A stretch of DNA of 64,000 nt from the NCBI RefSeq assembly GCF_901538355.1, contig NZ_LR593887.1, positions 5,308,920 through 5,372,919 of the forward strand, given 5' to 3'. The DNA comes from Tuwongella immobilis (lineage in GTDB: Bacteria > Planctomycetota > Planctomycetia > Gemmatales > Gemmataceae). The translations under genes were made by a program, and so were the position numbers. Below the pieces are notes generated by a model. That model made no database searches, was not told the DNA's origin, and saw nothing but the letters and a program-made list of their open reading frames with translations. Within the stretch, counting starts at the first letter, position 1. Each line of letters begins with the position of its first letter. Positions 40,416-49,453 of this stretch are shown piece by piece.

Positions 40416-41744
40416 TTACCGCTGCGGGAATGGCAGAATCGACTCATCCACTTCGGCGTCGCTACAGCCCATCCGATACAACTCCGGCACCACCGCCGAA
40501 CGATCAATCGCACACCCATACCGACCATTTTCACCGGCCACAGCAGTCGCCACCGCCTCATTCGGGGCATACCGCAGGATTCCGATGGATCGGAGAAAGT
40601 TTAATTGAGATTCGGTGCGATAACAAGCCTGCATCGCCCGTAATTCCGATTCTTGCGCCAAGACACGATCGCGCTGGGCTTCGAGTTGGGCATCGAAATC
40701 GCCCGGCGGATTCTCGCGGGCAATCTCTTGCAGGGCAATCACGCGGCGTTCCACGGCCTGACGTTCTTGCGTATGCAAATGCAATAGGCGAATCTCTTGC
40801 CGAAGTTGGGCATGCAATTGCGGCACTTGACGGCGCACTTCCCCGGCGGTCGCGTGCAGTTGCCCTTCGTGCAGATACCGCTCGAACATGGTTTGCATGC
40901 GGTTCTCGCGGCTCATCCGCGCTTGGTTGTTGAAGATCGATTCGACTCGGAACATGCGTACCGGCGTTGCATGCGCGACAATGTGTTGAACGTCGGCATC
41001 CAGATCCGGAAGTTCCGGCAGCGGAACGGTTTCCGGCAACGGCTCCAATCGTAACTCGACTTCGGGAGATAATCCCAACCGCGATTTCAACTTGGTCTGA
41101 TCCTGCTGCAAGCGAATTTGGGCTTGCAGTTGATCTTGGCGGATGCGGGCGGATCGCTCCGCGACTCGGGCCCGTTGCACGCGGGTCAGTTGCCCTTGGC
41201 GGAACAGTTCCTCGGCGGCCTGCTCCACCCGCACGGCCTGTTCCTGGAGCATCGCCCACCAGCCGACCAACCGCGTTGCCACCTGCACATCCCAATACGC
41301 GGATTCCACATCCTGAATCAGCCCAAGAATCCGATCTTCGTATTTCAATCGAGACAATAGCACAGCATACCGCGCGGAATCGAGCAATCGATAGCGCTTG
41401 CTCCGCTTCCAAAACCAAATCTGTCGCGTCTCGTTGGACAAATCGCTGGGCACCAGCGTTTCGCTGGTCATCCACCGTGCCCGCCATTCGGCAATGCTTC
41501 CATCCTCGGATTGTCCTTGCTTCAAGGCCATTTGCACACAATCGGCCAGCGTCATGGGGGCATCGCCGGGACGGAATTCGGGCGTCGGCGGGGCGGCCTC
41601 GCGGAGCAACTGCGGCAGATGCTCCTTGGCTTCCGCCATCGATTCGCCCGGTCGCGGCTTGAGGGCAAACCGTGCGTCCAAGCAGCCGGTCAGCCCCGCC
41701 GCCAGCGCCAATGCACCCAATATCGCTCGACCGATGCCGCCCAT
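40416..41744 (-). CDS. TolC-like outer-membrane efflux lipoprotein
   Basis: A 442-residue protein with a lipoprotein signal (MGGIGRAILGALALAAGLTGC) and long heptad-rich helices typical of the TolC/OEP family (for example VEQAAEELFRQGQLTRVQRARVAERSARI, about 175-203). The motif MTLADCVQMALKQ near residue 75 fits the OEP repeat. The first ATG of the longer frame is rejected because it would bury the signal. It may serve an RND/ABC exporter such as DevBCA, but it stands alone. Confidence 0.78.
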   Translation of the reverse strand: MGGIGRAILGALALAAGLTGCLDARFALKPRPGESMAEAKEHLPQLLREAAPPTPEFRPGDAPMTLADCVQMALKQGQSEDGSIAEWRARWMTSETLVPSDLSNETRQIWFWKRSKRYRLLDSARYAVLLSRLKYEDRILGLIQDVESAYWDVQVATRLVGWWAMLQEQAVRVEQAAEELFRQGQLTRVQRARVAERSARIRQDQLQAQIRLQQDQTKLKSRLGLSPEVELRLEPLPETVPLPELPDLDADVQHIVAHATPVRMFRVESIFNNQARMSRENRMQTMFERYLHEGQLHATAGEVRRQVPQLHAQLRQEIRLLHLHTQERQAVERRVIALQEIARENPPGDFDAQLEAQRDRVLAQESELRAMQACYRTESQLNFLRSIGILRYAPNEAVATAVAGENGRYGCAIDRSAVVPELYRMGCSDAEVDESILPFPQR

Positions 41745-41973
41745 ATCGTCCCCCGATTCGCAATCCTCCGAATCTAACGATTGTATCGGCTCACCAATCG
41801 GGAAAAATCGAGGCCGAATCCCCGACATCCGATTCATTCTGGGACAATGATTTTCTGCCAACGCCAAAATCGTCCGAATTTCCCGATTTTTCGCCGCGTC
41901 ATCGGGCACGCGCTTCCTACACTAAGGGCGAACGGAATGAATCCTTGACGGCTGAACGAAGCGAGCGTGCTGG

Positions 41974-42870
41974 ATGTCGGAATCGCTGTTGGAATTACGT
42001 CGCATGCAGGCGGCCATTGTCGAACGACCGGCCCGCCGATTGGAGTCGATGAAACTCCTGGCTCGATGCGACGATCTCCGCGATTCGCAGCTCGCCGATT
42101 TGGAACGCTGTCTGGAACAACTCGGCGACCGCGTGCCGGATGTCACCGTCGAAGGCGCGGTATTCGTGACCCATTGCGGCAAATCCGAGGTCATGCTCGG
42201 CTTGCTGCGGGAATCCCCCTACGCCAGCGAATACCCGCTGGAACATCGCCCATTCCAAGTTCACGTGCGATTTTTCTCCCGCAAATTGTATGAAATGCTC
42301 GGCGATCCCTTCGCAATCTGGCATCGCTTGCCCGCCGATTGGAATGTCGGCAATCGCCTCCCCAGCCCGATTTGGCCGAACGAAGGCTTGCCGCCGCGCA
42401 CCGTGGCCAAACTGCAAACGGTGCTCAAAACCGGCGGCTCGCAATTGCTGCTGGGTGCCACGCAAGCGGTGGTTGATGGCGCCCGCATTGCCCTTTCGCG
42501 GCCGCAACCCGCCAATGAATTGCTGGAGCATCTTTGGCAGCTTCTTCCGCACGCAACCCGTGATCGGCGAAGACTTTGCACCATGAGTTTCGCCCTGCAT
42601 GATGGATTCGATGCCGTCATTGTTCCGCCCGGTGTCGCCCCTCAACCGGGTGACCGCTGGCTGGATGAGGAACAGGTGTTGGATTATCCTGAAGGCCGCT
42701 ACGAGAAGTCGCTCCAGATCGCCGTCGAAAGTGGCGATGCCTGGGATCTCGAAGCCCTGCTCAATCGTCGCAGTACCGAAACTGCAATTCGATACGCGTT
42801 AATTCTTCTATTTGTGATGGCAATGGTGTTATCCGTGGTTCCCCTGGTGCTGAAAAGCCGTAAGTCCTGA
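41974..42870 (+). CDS. Tail-anchored protein of unknown function
   Basis: I do not recognise this 298-residue protein. About 260 soluble residues are followed by one C-terminal membrane segment (YALILLFVMAMVLSVVPLVL) and a short basic end, so it is probably tail-anchored and faces the cytoplasm. Helical N-terminus with ELRRMQAAIVERPARRLESM. A GC-rich imperfect hairpin at about 42,910-42,951 lies just after the stop. Confidence 0.7.
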   Translation: MSESLLELRRMQAAIVERPARRLESMKLLARCDDLRDSQLADLERCLEQLGDRVPDVTVEGAVFVTHCGKSEVMLGLLRESPYASEYPLEHRPFQVHVRFFSRKLYEMLGDPFAIWHRLPADWNVGNRLPSPIWPNEGLPPRTVAKLQTVLKTGGSQLLLGATQAVVDGARIALSRPQPANELLEHLWQLLPHATRDRRRLCTMSFALHDGFDAVIVPPGVAPQPGDRWLDEEQVLDYPEGRYEKSLQIAVESGDAWDLEALLNRRSTETAIRYALILLFVMAMVLSVVPLVLKSRKS

Positions 42871-43086
42871 CTATTTAAGCATTTCCGTCGATTCGATGAG
42901 AGACTTCCACTCCCCGCCCGCCCACGATTCGCAAGTGGTGGCGGGAGGGGTTGGTGACGATTCGATTCCGAATCAGAAAATTCCACACTCGCTTTCAGAC
43001 ACGCCGGATCGTACAATGCCGATTCCCACGAGGGATAGTTGGGTCGTTTGCCGCCGTCTCTTCCACGGTGGTTAGGAGTGTTTTCG

Positions 43087-44268
43087 ATGACTGTTGTCGG
43101 TCAGCTCAATCCATCGCCGCGTTTGCTGTTAGGCCCGGGACCGAGCGATGCTCACCCACGCGTGCTGAGCGCGATGTCTACCCCACTGTTGGGTCACTTG
43201 GATCCGCAGTTCATCACCATCATGAACGAGACGCAGGAACTGCTGCGTCAGGCCTATCTGACCAAGAATCCGTTGACCTTCCCGGTCAGCGCGACGGGCA
43301 TGGCCGGGATGGAAGCCTGTTTGGTCAACCTGATTGAGCCAGGCGACAAAGTCGTCGTTTGCTACGCGGGCTATTTTAGCTCGCGGATGATCGACGTGGC
43401 GGGCCGCACCGGCGCGGAAGTCACCGTGCTGGAACGCCCATGGGGCACCGTGTTTGATCTGCAACAGATCCGCGAAACGCTCCAGCGCGTCCGTCCGAAG
43501 GTGTTGGGCATTGTCCACGCCGAGACGTCGACCGGCACCCTGCAACCGATGGAAGAACTGGGCAACCTGTGCCACGAATTCGACTGCTTGCTGCTGGTCG
43601 ATGCCGTGACCTCGCTGGGTTGCACGGAACTGAAAGTGGATGAGTGGGGCATCGACGCGATTTACTCCTGCTCGCAAAAGGGTCTGTCCTGCCCGCCGGG
43701 ATTGTCCCCGGTTAGTTTCAGCGACCGCGCCACCCAAGTCATCAAGGCCCGCAAATCCAAGGTGCAGTCCTGGTATTTGGACCTCACCAGCGTGATGCAA
43801 TACTGGGGCGGCGAGCGCACCTACCACCACACCGCCCCGATCACGATGGTTTACGCCATCCGCGAAGGGCTGCGATTGGTGCTGGAAGAGGGACTCGAAG
43901 CCCGCTGGAAACGACACTGGAACAACCACAAGGCACTCAAGGCCGGTCTGACCGCCATGGGTCTGCCCTACACCGCGCAAGAAGGCCACCAGTTGCCGCA
44001 ACTCAACGCCGTCCGCATTCCGGAAGGCGTGGACGATCTGACCGTCCGCAAGCAAATGCTGGCCCAATTCGGCATCGAAATCGGCGGCGGTCTGGGCGAC
44101 TTCAAGGGCAAAGTTTGGCGCATCGGCATGATGGGCCACAATAGCTGGCCGAAGAACGTCCTGCTGGTGTTGTCGGCACTGGAACACTGCCTGCGAACCG
44201 CTGGCGTTTTGGTGGCTCCGGGGTGCGGTGTCGCCGCCGCCGAAGCCGTCTACGCACAATTGGCGTAA
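43087..44268 (+). CDS. Alanine/serine--glyoxylate aminotransferase family protein
   Basis: Class V PLP aminotransferase, 393 residues. It has the N-terminal LLLGPGPSDAHPRVLSAM, GMAGMEACLVNL, the cofactor aspartate in LLVDAVTSLG, and the PLP lysine in SCSQKGLSCPPGLSP (about 195). This is the alanine-glyoxylate/serine-pyruvate type, moving amino groups to glyoxylate in the cytoplasm. The ATG follows TTAGGAG; an upstream in-frame start lacks one. Physiological direction is not visible. Confidence 0.9.
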   Translation: MTVVGQLNPSPRLLLGPGPSDAHPRVLSAMSTPLLGHLDPQFITIMNETQELLRQAYLTKNPLTFPVSATGMAGMEACLVNLIEPGDKVVVCYAGYFSSRMIDVAGRTGAEVTVLERPWGTVFDLQQIRETLQRVRPKVLGIVHAETSTGTLQPMEELGNLCHEFDCLLLVDAVTSLGCTELKVDEWGIDAIYSCSQKGLSCPPGLSPVSFSDRATQVIKARKSKVQSWYLDLTSVMQYWGGERTYHHTAPITMVYAIREGLRLVLEEGLEARWKRHWNNHKALKAGLTAMGLPYTAQEGHQLPQLNAVRIPEGVDDLTVRKQMLAQFGIEIGGGLGDFKGKVWRIGMMGHNSWPKNVLLVLSALEHCLRTAGVLVAPGCGVAAAEAVYAQLA

Positions 44269-44302
44269 GCCTCGTTCGCATCACACGTTCTGATCCATCC
44301 GC

Positions 44303-44340
44303 CCACGCTGCCGCCCCGATTCACTCGTGCGGCAGCGTGG
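44303..44340 (+). terminator. Hairpin after the aminotransferase gene
   Basis: A perfect 12-base-pair stem (44303-44314 with 44329-44340), 34 bases past the stop, without a clean T-run. A likely transcription end. Confidence 0.45.
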
Positions 44341-44441
44341 TGCCATTTGCGCGACCAGTTCGCATCCGGACGACGTCAGCGATTCGCCAACGACCGCCGA
44401 CGATTCGCCAGCAATGTCCCACATTCCGACCTGCGAAACGC

Positions 44442-44714
44442 TCAATCGTCGCAATATTCCACGGAATCCCACCCTTCTTTCAGCAGCGTTTGCCGGAATC
44501 GCTCTTGGGATTCGCGGCCGGTATCTTCCAATTCCACGCGCGATGCGGAGCGATCCGCCCGACTGGGTTGGCGTTCCTTGCATTGGTCGGTGATGTAGCG
44601 CAGTTTCCCCGCATCGTCATCGCGGATGACGTTGATGCGTTCTGCGTTTTCGCGGCCCGGCCAGATGACCCAGACCCATCCTAAGTACCCATCCACTTCC
44701 GTGAGATCCACCAT
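44442..44714 (-). CDS. Small protein of unknown function
   Basis: A 90-residue acidic/basic protein (MVDLTEVDGYLGWVWVIWPGREN...). AAGGAG eight bases before the ATG supports it. No signal or membrane segment and no family I recognise. It stands alone between an aminotransferase and the phosphatase gene. The 272 bases after its start (44,715-44,986) show nothing. Confidence 0.55.
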   Translation of the reverse strand: MVDLTEVDGYLGWVWVIWPGRENAERINVIRDDDAGKLRYITDQCKERQPSRADRSASRVELEDTGRESQERFRQTLLKEGWDSVEYCDD

Positions 44715-44986
44715 GTGTGCTCCTTGGATTGTGTTCGCACGTCCACAGGATTCACCTGAACACCTAAACTGTAAATTCGACCACTGGATTCGTCAACCCC
44801 GCTTCCGAAGATTTTTGGTCAAATCGATGCATTTCTGCCAATTCGCAGCCGGTTCGCGGTGGTCGAAACAATCCAACCGCGGTTGCGACAGCGGCGAGAA
44901 TCTGCGACGATGATCGGGGATTGGCAGCAAGCGAATTGCAGTCGCAAACCGTTGCCATGACAAGCATTCCGCATCGAGGAACCAGG

Positions 44987-46555
44987 ATGAGCCGATTGAC
45001 ACGACGAGAATTTGCCGCGTTGGGTGGCTCGGCACTATTGGGCGGGTTGGCACCGGGAGTGCTGCGAGCCGCCGGGAGTCGCCCGGAGATGCCCGGCGGA
45101 GTCGCCTCTGGAGATGTGCTGCCGGACCGCGCCATCATCTGGAGCGTCACCGATCGCCCGTCCCGCATGTGGGTGCAATGGGCGAAGACCGACCGATTCC
45201 ACGATGCGGTCACCGTTCGCGGCCCGGTGGCATTGGAGTCGAGCGGCTTCACCGCGAAACTCGATTTGGGCGGATTACCCATCGGCGACACGATCGCCTA
45301 TCGTGTTTGGTTTGAAGACCTTACGGATTCCAAGTCGAAATCGGAGCCGGTGGTTGGCCGCCTTCGCACGGCGTCGATTCAGCCGCGAGCGGTGAAAATT
45401 GTCTGGGGTGGAGATGTGGCTGGTCAGGGGTGGGGGATTTGCGACGCGGATGGCGGCATGTCGATTTTTTCGGCGATGCGGGCCTGCGAGCCGGATTTCT
45501 TCATCCATTCCGGCGACACGATTTATGCCGACAATCCAATCGTCGCCCAACCGACTGATGCTGATGGCAAGCCGATTCTGCTCCCCAACGGGCAACCCTG
45601 GCGGAATCGCACCACGCCCGAAAAAGCGAAAGTCGCCGAGACGATCGCCGAGTTCCGCGGCAACTATGCCTACAATCTGCTAGATTCGCACGTTCGTGCA
45701 TTCAACGCAGCGGTTCCCCAATTGGTGCAATGGGACGACCACGAGACGGTCAACAATTGGTTCCCGGAACGAATGCTGGAAGATCCCCGCTACACGGTGA
45801 AGCACTGCTCGCTGCTGGCAGCGCGGGCTGCCCAGGCCTTTCGGGAATATCAGCCGATTCGGCCGCAACTCTTTGCCCCAGAACGGATTTACCGCCATTT
45901 CGATTTCGGCGCCCTCCTGCGGGTGGTGCTGTTGGACATGCGATCGGATCGTGGGCCGAACACCGCCAATCGGCAATCGACCAGCAGCGCCGAGACGGCT
46001 CTGCTGGGACGCGAGCAAATCGATTGGATCAAGCGCACGCTGAAGCTATCGCGGGCGACCTGGAATGTCATCGCCAGTGATATGCCGATTGGTCTAATGA
46101 TCGGCGATCAATACCAGGGCAAGACGGTCTACGAAGCGGTGAGCAACGGCGATGGTCCAGCGTTGGGCCGCGAGTTGGAAATTGCCGAACTGCTGCAATT
46201 CATTCACGAGCAGAACATTCGCAACGTCGTCTGGGTGACGGCAGATGTGCATTATGCTGCCGCGCATCATTATCACCCGGATCGGGCGCAATTCCGGAAA
46301 TTCTCACCCTTTTGGGAATTCGTCGCTGGCCCATTGCACTCGGGCACCTTCGGCCCGGCAGCGCTGGACAACACCTTTGGCCCCGAGGTGCGCTTCCACA
46401 GTCTGCCCCCCGGAACGAAACCGAACCGCCCACCCAGCGAGGGGTTGCAATTTTTCGGCAGCGTGGAAATCGATCCCGCATCGAAGCAACTGACCGTGCG
46501 ATTGCACAACCGCACGGGGAAGGTGCTCCACACGCAAGAACTCTTGCCAAGTTGA
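44987..46555 (+). CDS. phoD: PhoD-type alkaline phosphatase, Tat-exported
   Basis: A 522-residue calcium/iron phosphodiesterase-phosphomonoesterase of the PhoD family, acting outside the cytoplasm to release phosphate. The Tat signal is clear (TRREFAALGGSALLGGL...). Metal-site phrases include WGGDVAGQGWG, HSGDTIYADNP, QWDDHETVNNW (Asp-His-Glu), ASDMPIG and TADVHYAAAHHY. I start at the ATG with GAGGAACCAGG upstream. No pho-box that I can recognise. Confidence 0.9.
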   Translation: MSRLTRREFAALGGSALLGGLAPGVLRAAGSRPEMPGGVASGDVLPDRAIIWSVTDRPSRMWVQWAKTDRFHDAVTVRGPVALESSGFTAKLDLGGLPIGDTIAYRVWFEDLTDSKSKSEPVVGRLRTASIQPRAVKIVWGGDVAGQGWGICDADGGMSIFSAMRACEPDFFIHSGDTIYADNPIVAQPTDADGKPILLPNGQPWRNRTTPEKAKVAETIAEFRGNYAYNLLDSHVRAFNAAVPQLVQWDDHETVNNWFPERMLEDPRYTVKHCSLLAARAAQAFREYQPIRPQLFAPERIYRHFDFGALLRVVLLDMRSDRGPNTANRQSTSSAETALLGREQIDWIKRTLKLSRATWNVIASDMPIGLMIGDQYQGKTVYEAVSNGDGPALGRELEIAELLQFIHEQNIRNVVWVTADVHYAAAHHYHPDRAQFRKFSPFWEFVAGPLHSGTFGPAALDNTFGPEVRFHSLPPGTKPNRPPSEGLQFFGSVEIDPASKQLTVRLHNRTGKVLHTQELLPS

Positions 46556-46584
46556 AGCCCGATCCCCCCGCCGTCCCGCCCCAC

Positions 46585-46623
46585 ACCGCACCGCACCGCA
46601 CCGCACCGCTCCGCATCGCACCA
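46585..46623. repeat. Short tandem repeat (ACCGC units)
   Basis: Five perfect ACCGC units followed by three variants, within the 358-base gap 46,556-46,913, which holds no other feature I can support. Confidence 0.7.
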
Positions 46624-46913
46624 AGGCCTCCCCAACGCGCGATGCGGCGTCGGTCTCAACTCGCCAATCGCCCACCCAACAATCTCACAATCCCCGACAT
46701 ATCAGATCCCCGCCGCTGGACCGATCCGGCTCGCACCGACTGCATCAGACGTCGAACCAAGACATTTCATCATCTCAAGGATGGTACCGGCGAGGGAGCA
46801 TTCCGATCGATTGACAAGCGGGGATGGCTGGCTTCGGTCGATCGGATTTCGATGCGAGCAACCTCGTGAATGACTTCCGTTCCCCAACGCATCCTCGGAT
46901 CGGATCGAACGCC

Positions 46914-47813
46914 TTAGACTTGCTCGATTTGCAGTGTTGGCAACGACCGGCGGAATTCGGCGATGGCAGCTTCCGTCACTCGCTCGCATCCCACGAGTTT
47001 CAGCATTCGGAGACATGGCAGTTGACAGAATCGGGCCAAGCTGACATCCGTGATGGAGCTGCACCAGTACAGTTCCAGTTGCCGCAACTTGGTGAGCCCG
47101 CTGAGGGGTTCCAGGTCATCATCGGTTGCCTGCCGAAAATGATAGACGGAAAGCCGCCGCAATCCGGACAATCGCCCCACCTGCTCCATGAGGGGAGCGA
47201 CCGCTCCGTCGGTTGGCACGTCCTTCAAATTCAACTCTCGGAGATCGGTCCGCCGATCGAGCAGCCGTATCGACGGGTTTCTGGTTGCATATGCAGGTAG
47301 GTCCAGTCCCCACAGGTGCGGTAACTCCAAGTAAAACCGGAGTCCCGCATCGCTGATTTGTGGGACCGGTTGAACGAACAGCGGCACTTGCTGAGCGATG
47401 TCGGGCCACTTGGCTTGCAGACGGGCGCGCGACTCATCGCACTTCTCGACCGAGATTCCCTCCAGCCATCCGTCGGCCACGGCTTCGCCCAGCCAGGGGA
47501 GCTTGCCGAGTTTGGTGACCGCGGCCCTCGACTCGACCCGGAATCGGAAGATCCCGCGGTCATTCTGCTGAGTGACGCCGGGAACGTCCTGCCACCACTC
47601 CGGACGACACAGACGGAAGGATTCCCACCGCAACTCGATTAACTCGCCGAAGGTCGCGTCATTGGCACGCACCCGAGCCAATTGGCAACTGGCCCGAATC
47701 CAAGCCGCGCGCGCCTGCTGTCCATGTTCTTCCAACCAATCCGCGAAGACCAACCTCGGTAAGTCGTCCTCACGCTCAGCAAGGATTGTCCGGATGAATT
47801 CTGCCTGCTCCAT
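46914..47813 (-). CDS. TIGR02996-domain leucine-rich-repeat protein
   Basis: A 299-residue protein with the repeat-companion domain at its start (FIRTILAEREDDLPRLVFADWLEEHGQQARAAWIRASCQLA). Leucine-rich repeats follow from about residue 165, for example LRELNLKDV, LRRLSVYHF, LRQLELYW and LRMLKLVGCERVTEAAI. The start follows AAAGGTGG; the longer frame has no such site. It is the leftmost gene of the accessory island and is co-oriented with the Imm7 gene. Confidence 0.8.
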   Translation of the reverse strand: MEQAEFIRTILAEREDDLPRLVFADWLEEHGQQARAAWIRASCQLARVRANDATFGELIELRWESFRLCRPEWWQDVPGVTQQNDRGIFRFRVESRAAVTKLGKLPWLGEAVADGWLEGISVEKCDESRARLQAKWPDIAQQVPLFVQPVPQISDAGLRFYLELPHLWGLDLPAYATRNPSIRLLDRRTDLRELNLKDVPTDGAVAPLMEQVGRLSGLRRLSVYHFRQATDDDLEPLSGLTKLRQLELYWCSSITDVSLARFCQLPCLRMLKLVGCERVTEAAIAEFRRSLPTLQIEQV

Positions 47814-47877
47814 GGCGATCCACCTTTTCCACTCCACGAAATCCGGCCAGCTCACGGACGCATCTGGCGAACGTCGT

Positions 47878-47950
47878 CGCGCAAACAGCCTCGCTCAACA
47901 TCGGCGGCGTTGCATGGGCGAGCGACGAGTCGCATCAACGAATCATACGG
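47878..47950 (-). repeat. Cassette-boundary repeat, copy 1 (attC-like)
   Basis: About 73 bases nearly identical to 48,548-48,620. Read on the minus strand it contains an inner palindrome GCGACTCGTCGC and a GTTGAGC box that fits the integron R' consensus GTTRRRY. The stop codon of the Imm7 gene lies in its first bases. Pairing between the arms is weak, so attC identity is tentative. Confidence 0.55.
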
Positions 47951-48533
47951 CGTTGTCGGGTGGTGTGTCTGATTCGGCTTGGGCTTCTGTGGCGTGATTT
48001 GCCAGCAGTCGCAGGAATGCGATCTGTTCTGGGGTCACGAAGTCGGCAAGCTCTTTCAACGCGGCCTCTGAGTGGTTGGTTCGAAGGTTGTCGAGCAGCG
48101 ACAACAAGGCAAATAGCACGTCGCAGGCGAAGGGTGATGGTGGCTCCACAGTCGGTGTGCAGGGCGACAGGAATGGATCGGACCGCTCCTCGAACACGCC
48201 TCGCGCCAACCGCCACACTCGAAACTCGTTCTCGTGCCCCTCGGCCTCATCATCGCGGAGATACAGGAGTCCGTAGGAATCGGGCAACTCAGTCGCCACC
48301 CATTGGAACAGTTCGATGACCGGATGAAAGCGGTGGTTGCGGAGGCCATGGGTGTACAAGACGATCAGCTCGTTGCCGGTCTGCCGCACATCGAACAGGG
48401 AGAATTGATCGTCGGCCCGCGCGATCGCCTCGCGGAGCCGGGCGACGGCGATCGCCTCCAACTCCCAGCGGCGTGTGGGGTCGATGTCCGGGTCGGGGAC
48501 TCGGATCGTCGCCCAGCCATGAAACTCGAACAC
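47943..48533 (-). CDS. Imm7-like immunity protein
   Basis: A 196-residue protein from a GTG start preceded by AGGAGG at eight bases. MFEFHGW at the N-terminus, GLRNHRFHPVIELFQWVATELPDSYGLLYLRDDE in the middle and DPFLSPCTPTVEPP match my memory of the Imm7 family, immunity proteins that neutralise toxin tips of Rhs/polymorphic toxins in the cytoplasm. No toxin gene is adjacent. The gene is bounded on both sides by direct repeats in the same orientation, as a cassette would be. Confidence 0.7.
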   Translation of the reverse strand: MFEFHGWATIRVPDPDIDPTRRWELEAIAVARLREAIARADDQFSLFDVRQTGNELIVLYTHGLRNHRFHPVIELFQWVATELPDSYGLLYLRDDEAEGHENEFRVWRLARGVFEERSDPFLSPCTPTVEPPSPFACDVLFALLSLLDNLRTNHSEAALKELADFVTPEQIAFLRLLANHATEAQAESDTPPDNAV

Positions 48534-48547
48534 TTCAAAGACCTCCT

Positions 48548-48620
48548 GTCGCCAAACGGCTTGCTCAACATCGGCGGCGTTGCGCGGGCGAGCGACGAGT
48601 CGCATCAACGAATCATACGG
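48548..48620 (-). repeat. Cassette-boundary repeat, copy 2 (attC-like)
   Basis: Second copy of the 47,878-47,950 repeat, ending 15 bases before the Imm7 start and next to its ribosome binding site. On the minus strand it carries the GTTGAGC box and a later GTTTGGC resembling the right box of the + strand array sites. Confidence 0.55.
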
Positions 48621-48648
48621 TGTCGTTCGGTTCCGTGGCCCATTCGGG

Positions 48649-48942
48649 CTATCCCAAGACGAAGACGGCGGCCCCGATGAATATGGGAAGCCATACCAGC
48701 CAGCGCAACGCGGGGAAGCGTCGCCCATGTCCGAGCCACAATCGGAGCAAGCCAAACACACTGACCACCACCCCGGATGGCCCGGCGAGGAGCGCGCACG
48801 CCAGCCCATATCGCATCCCGTCTTGCCGATCGAGGACAGCAGGGAGCGCGAACGTTGCCACGATCAGCCCGATCGGGAGCAGAGATGCGATCAGAAACCC
48901 CCATGGAAATCGGGGTTCGGTCGGGTCGAAATCGCTTGCCAT
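48649..48942 (-). CDS. Small membrane protein of unknown function
   Basis: A 97-residue protein with three hydrophobic segments (WGFLIASLLPIGLIVATFALPAV, YGLACALLAGPSGVVVSVFGLLRLWL and WLVWLPIFIGAAVFVLG). AGGAG lies upstream; a GTG two codons earlier is also possible. Its gene is the next element upstream of the repeat before Imm7. It could be a membrane immunity protein, but nothing proves this. Confidence 0.6.
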   Translation of the reverse strand: MASDFDPTEPRFPWGFLIASLLPIGLIVATFALPAVLDRQDGMRYGLACALLAGPSGVVVSVFGLLRLWLGHGRRFPALRWLVWLPIFIGAAVFVLG

Positions 48943-49116
48943 CCGCACACGTTCTCCTGCTGAAACATCGAGCGAGCGGCCCCGTCATGGGACGGCTGAT
49001 CCCTCGGCACAATCAATGTGTCGATGGCCCCCCGTCTCATGGCGTTGGCTCCTTCAATTTGATTTCCGACCTCAGACAATCCCCATCAACCGAAGCCGAA
49101 CATCGGCGAGCGATTG

Positions 49117-49425
49117 CTACCTGCGTTCTTCCAACTCCATGATCCATTCGGCCAGGTCGAGGGAATCGAACCCCCATTCGTCCAACCGGCCAGCCCGCAC
49201 CATGTCGGGGCGGATGCCCAGTCTGGCGGCGACCGATTCCACCAGTCCGGCAGCCTCTGGATCAACGTACCGCAATTGTTCACCGTTGGCGATGAACCAC
49301 AACAGCGAACCACACGCGGGGCAGGTGGCATCTCCGAAGGGGCGCGCCGGTTCGATGCGAAAGTCGTGACCGCAGACTGGACAGCGATTCGGAATGCCCT
49401 CGGGTGTCCGCGACGAGATCGTCAT
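49117..49425 (-). CDS. Zinc-ribbon protein with carrier-protein-like C-terminus
   Basis: A 102-residue protein. The N-terminal half has two CxxC pairs (CPVCGHDF and CPACGSLL). The C-terminal half resembles the first part of an acyl carrier protein: VAARLGIRPDMV then WGFDSLDLAEWIMELEE, with the Asp-Ser-Leu that carries phosphopantetheine in true carriers. It stops where helix III would begin. GGAGG lies seven bases before the ATG. A matching carrier domain occurs in the SUMF1 fusion at 55,781-57,079. Confidence 0.6.
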   Translation of the reverse strand: MTISSRTPEGIPNRCPVCGHDFRIEPARPFGDATCPACGSLLWFIANGEQLRYVDPEAAGLVESVAARLGIRPDMVRAGRLDEWGFDSLDLAEWIMELEERR

Positions 49426-49453
49426 TGCCAGCCCTCCGACTGCCAGAACCAGA

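Noticed and set aside
49084-49100. A GTTCGGC box on the minus strand just after the zinc-ribbon/carrier-like gene
   Set aside because: No facing left box with matching arms could be found, so I do not call it an attC-like site.
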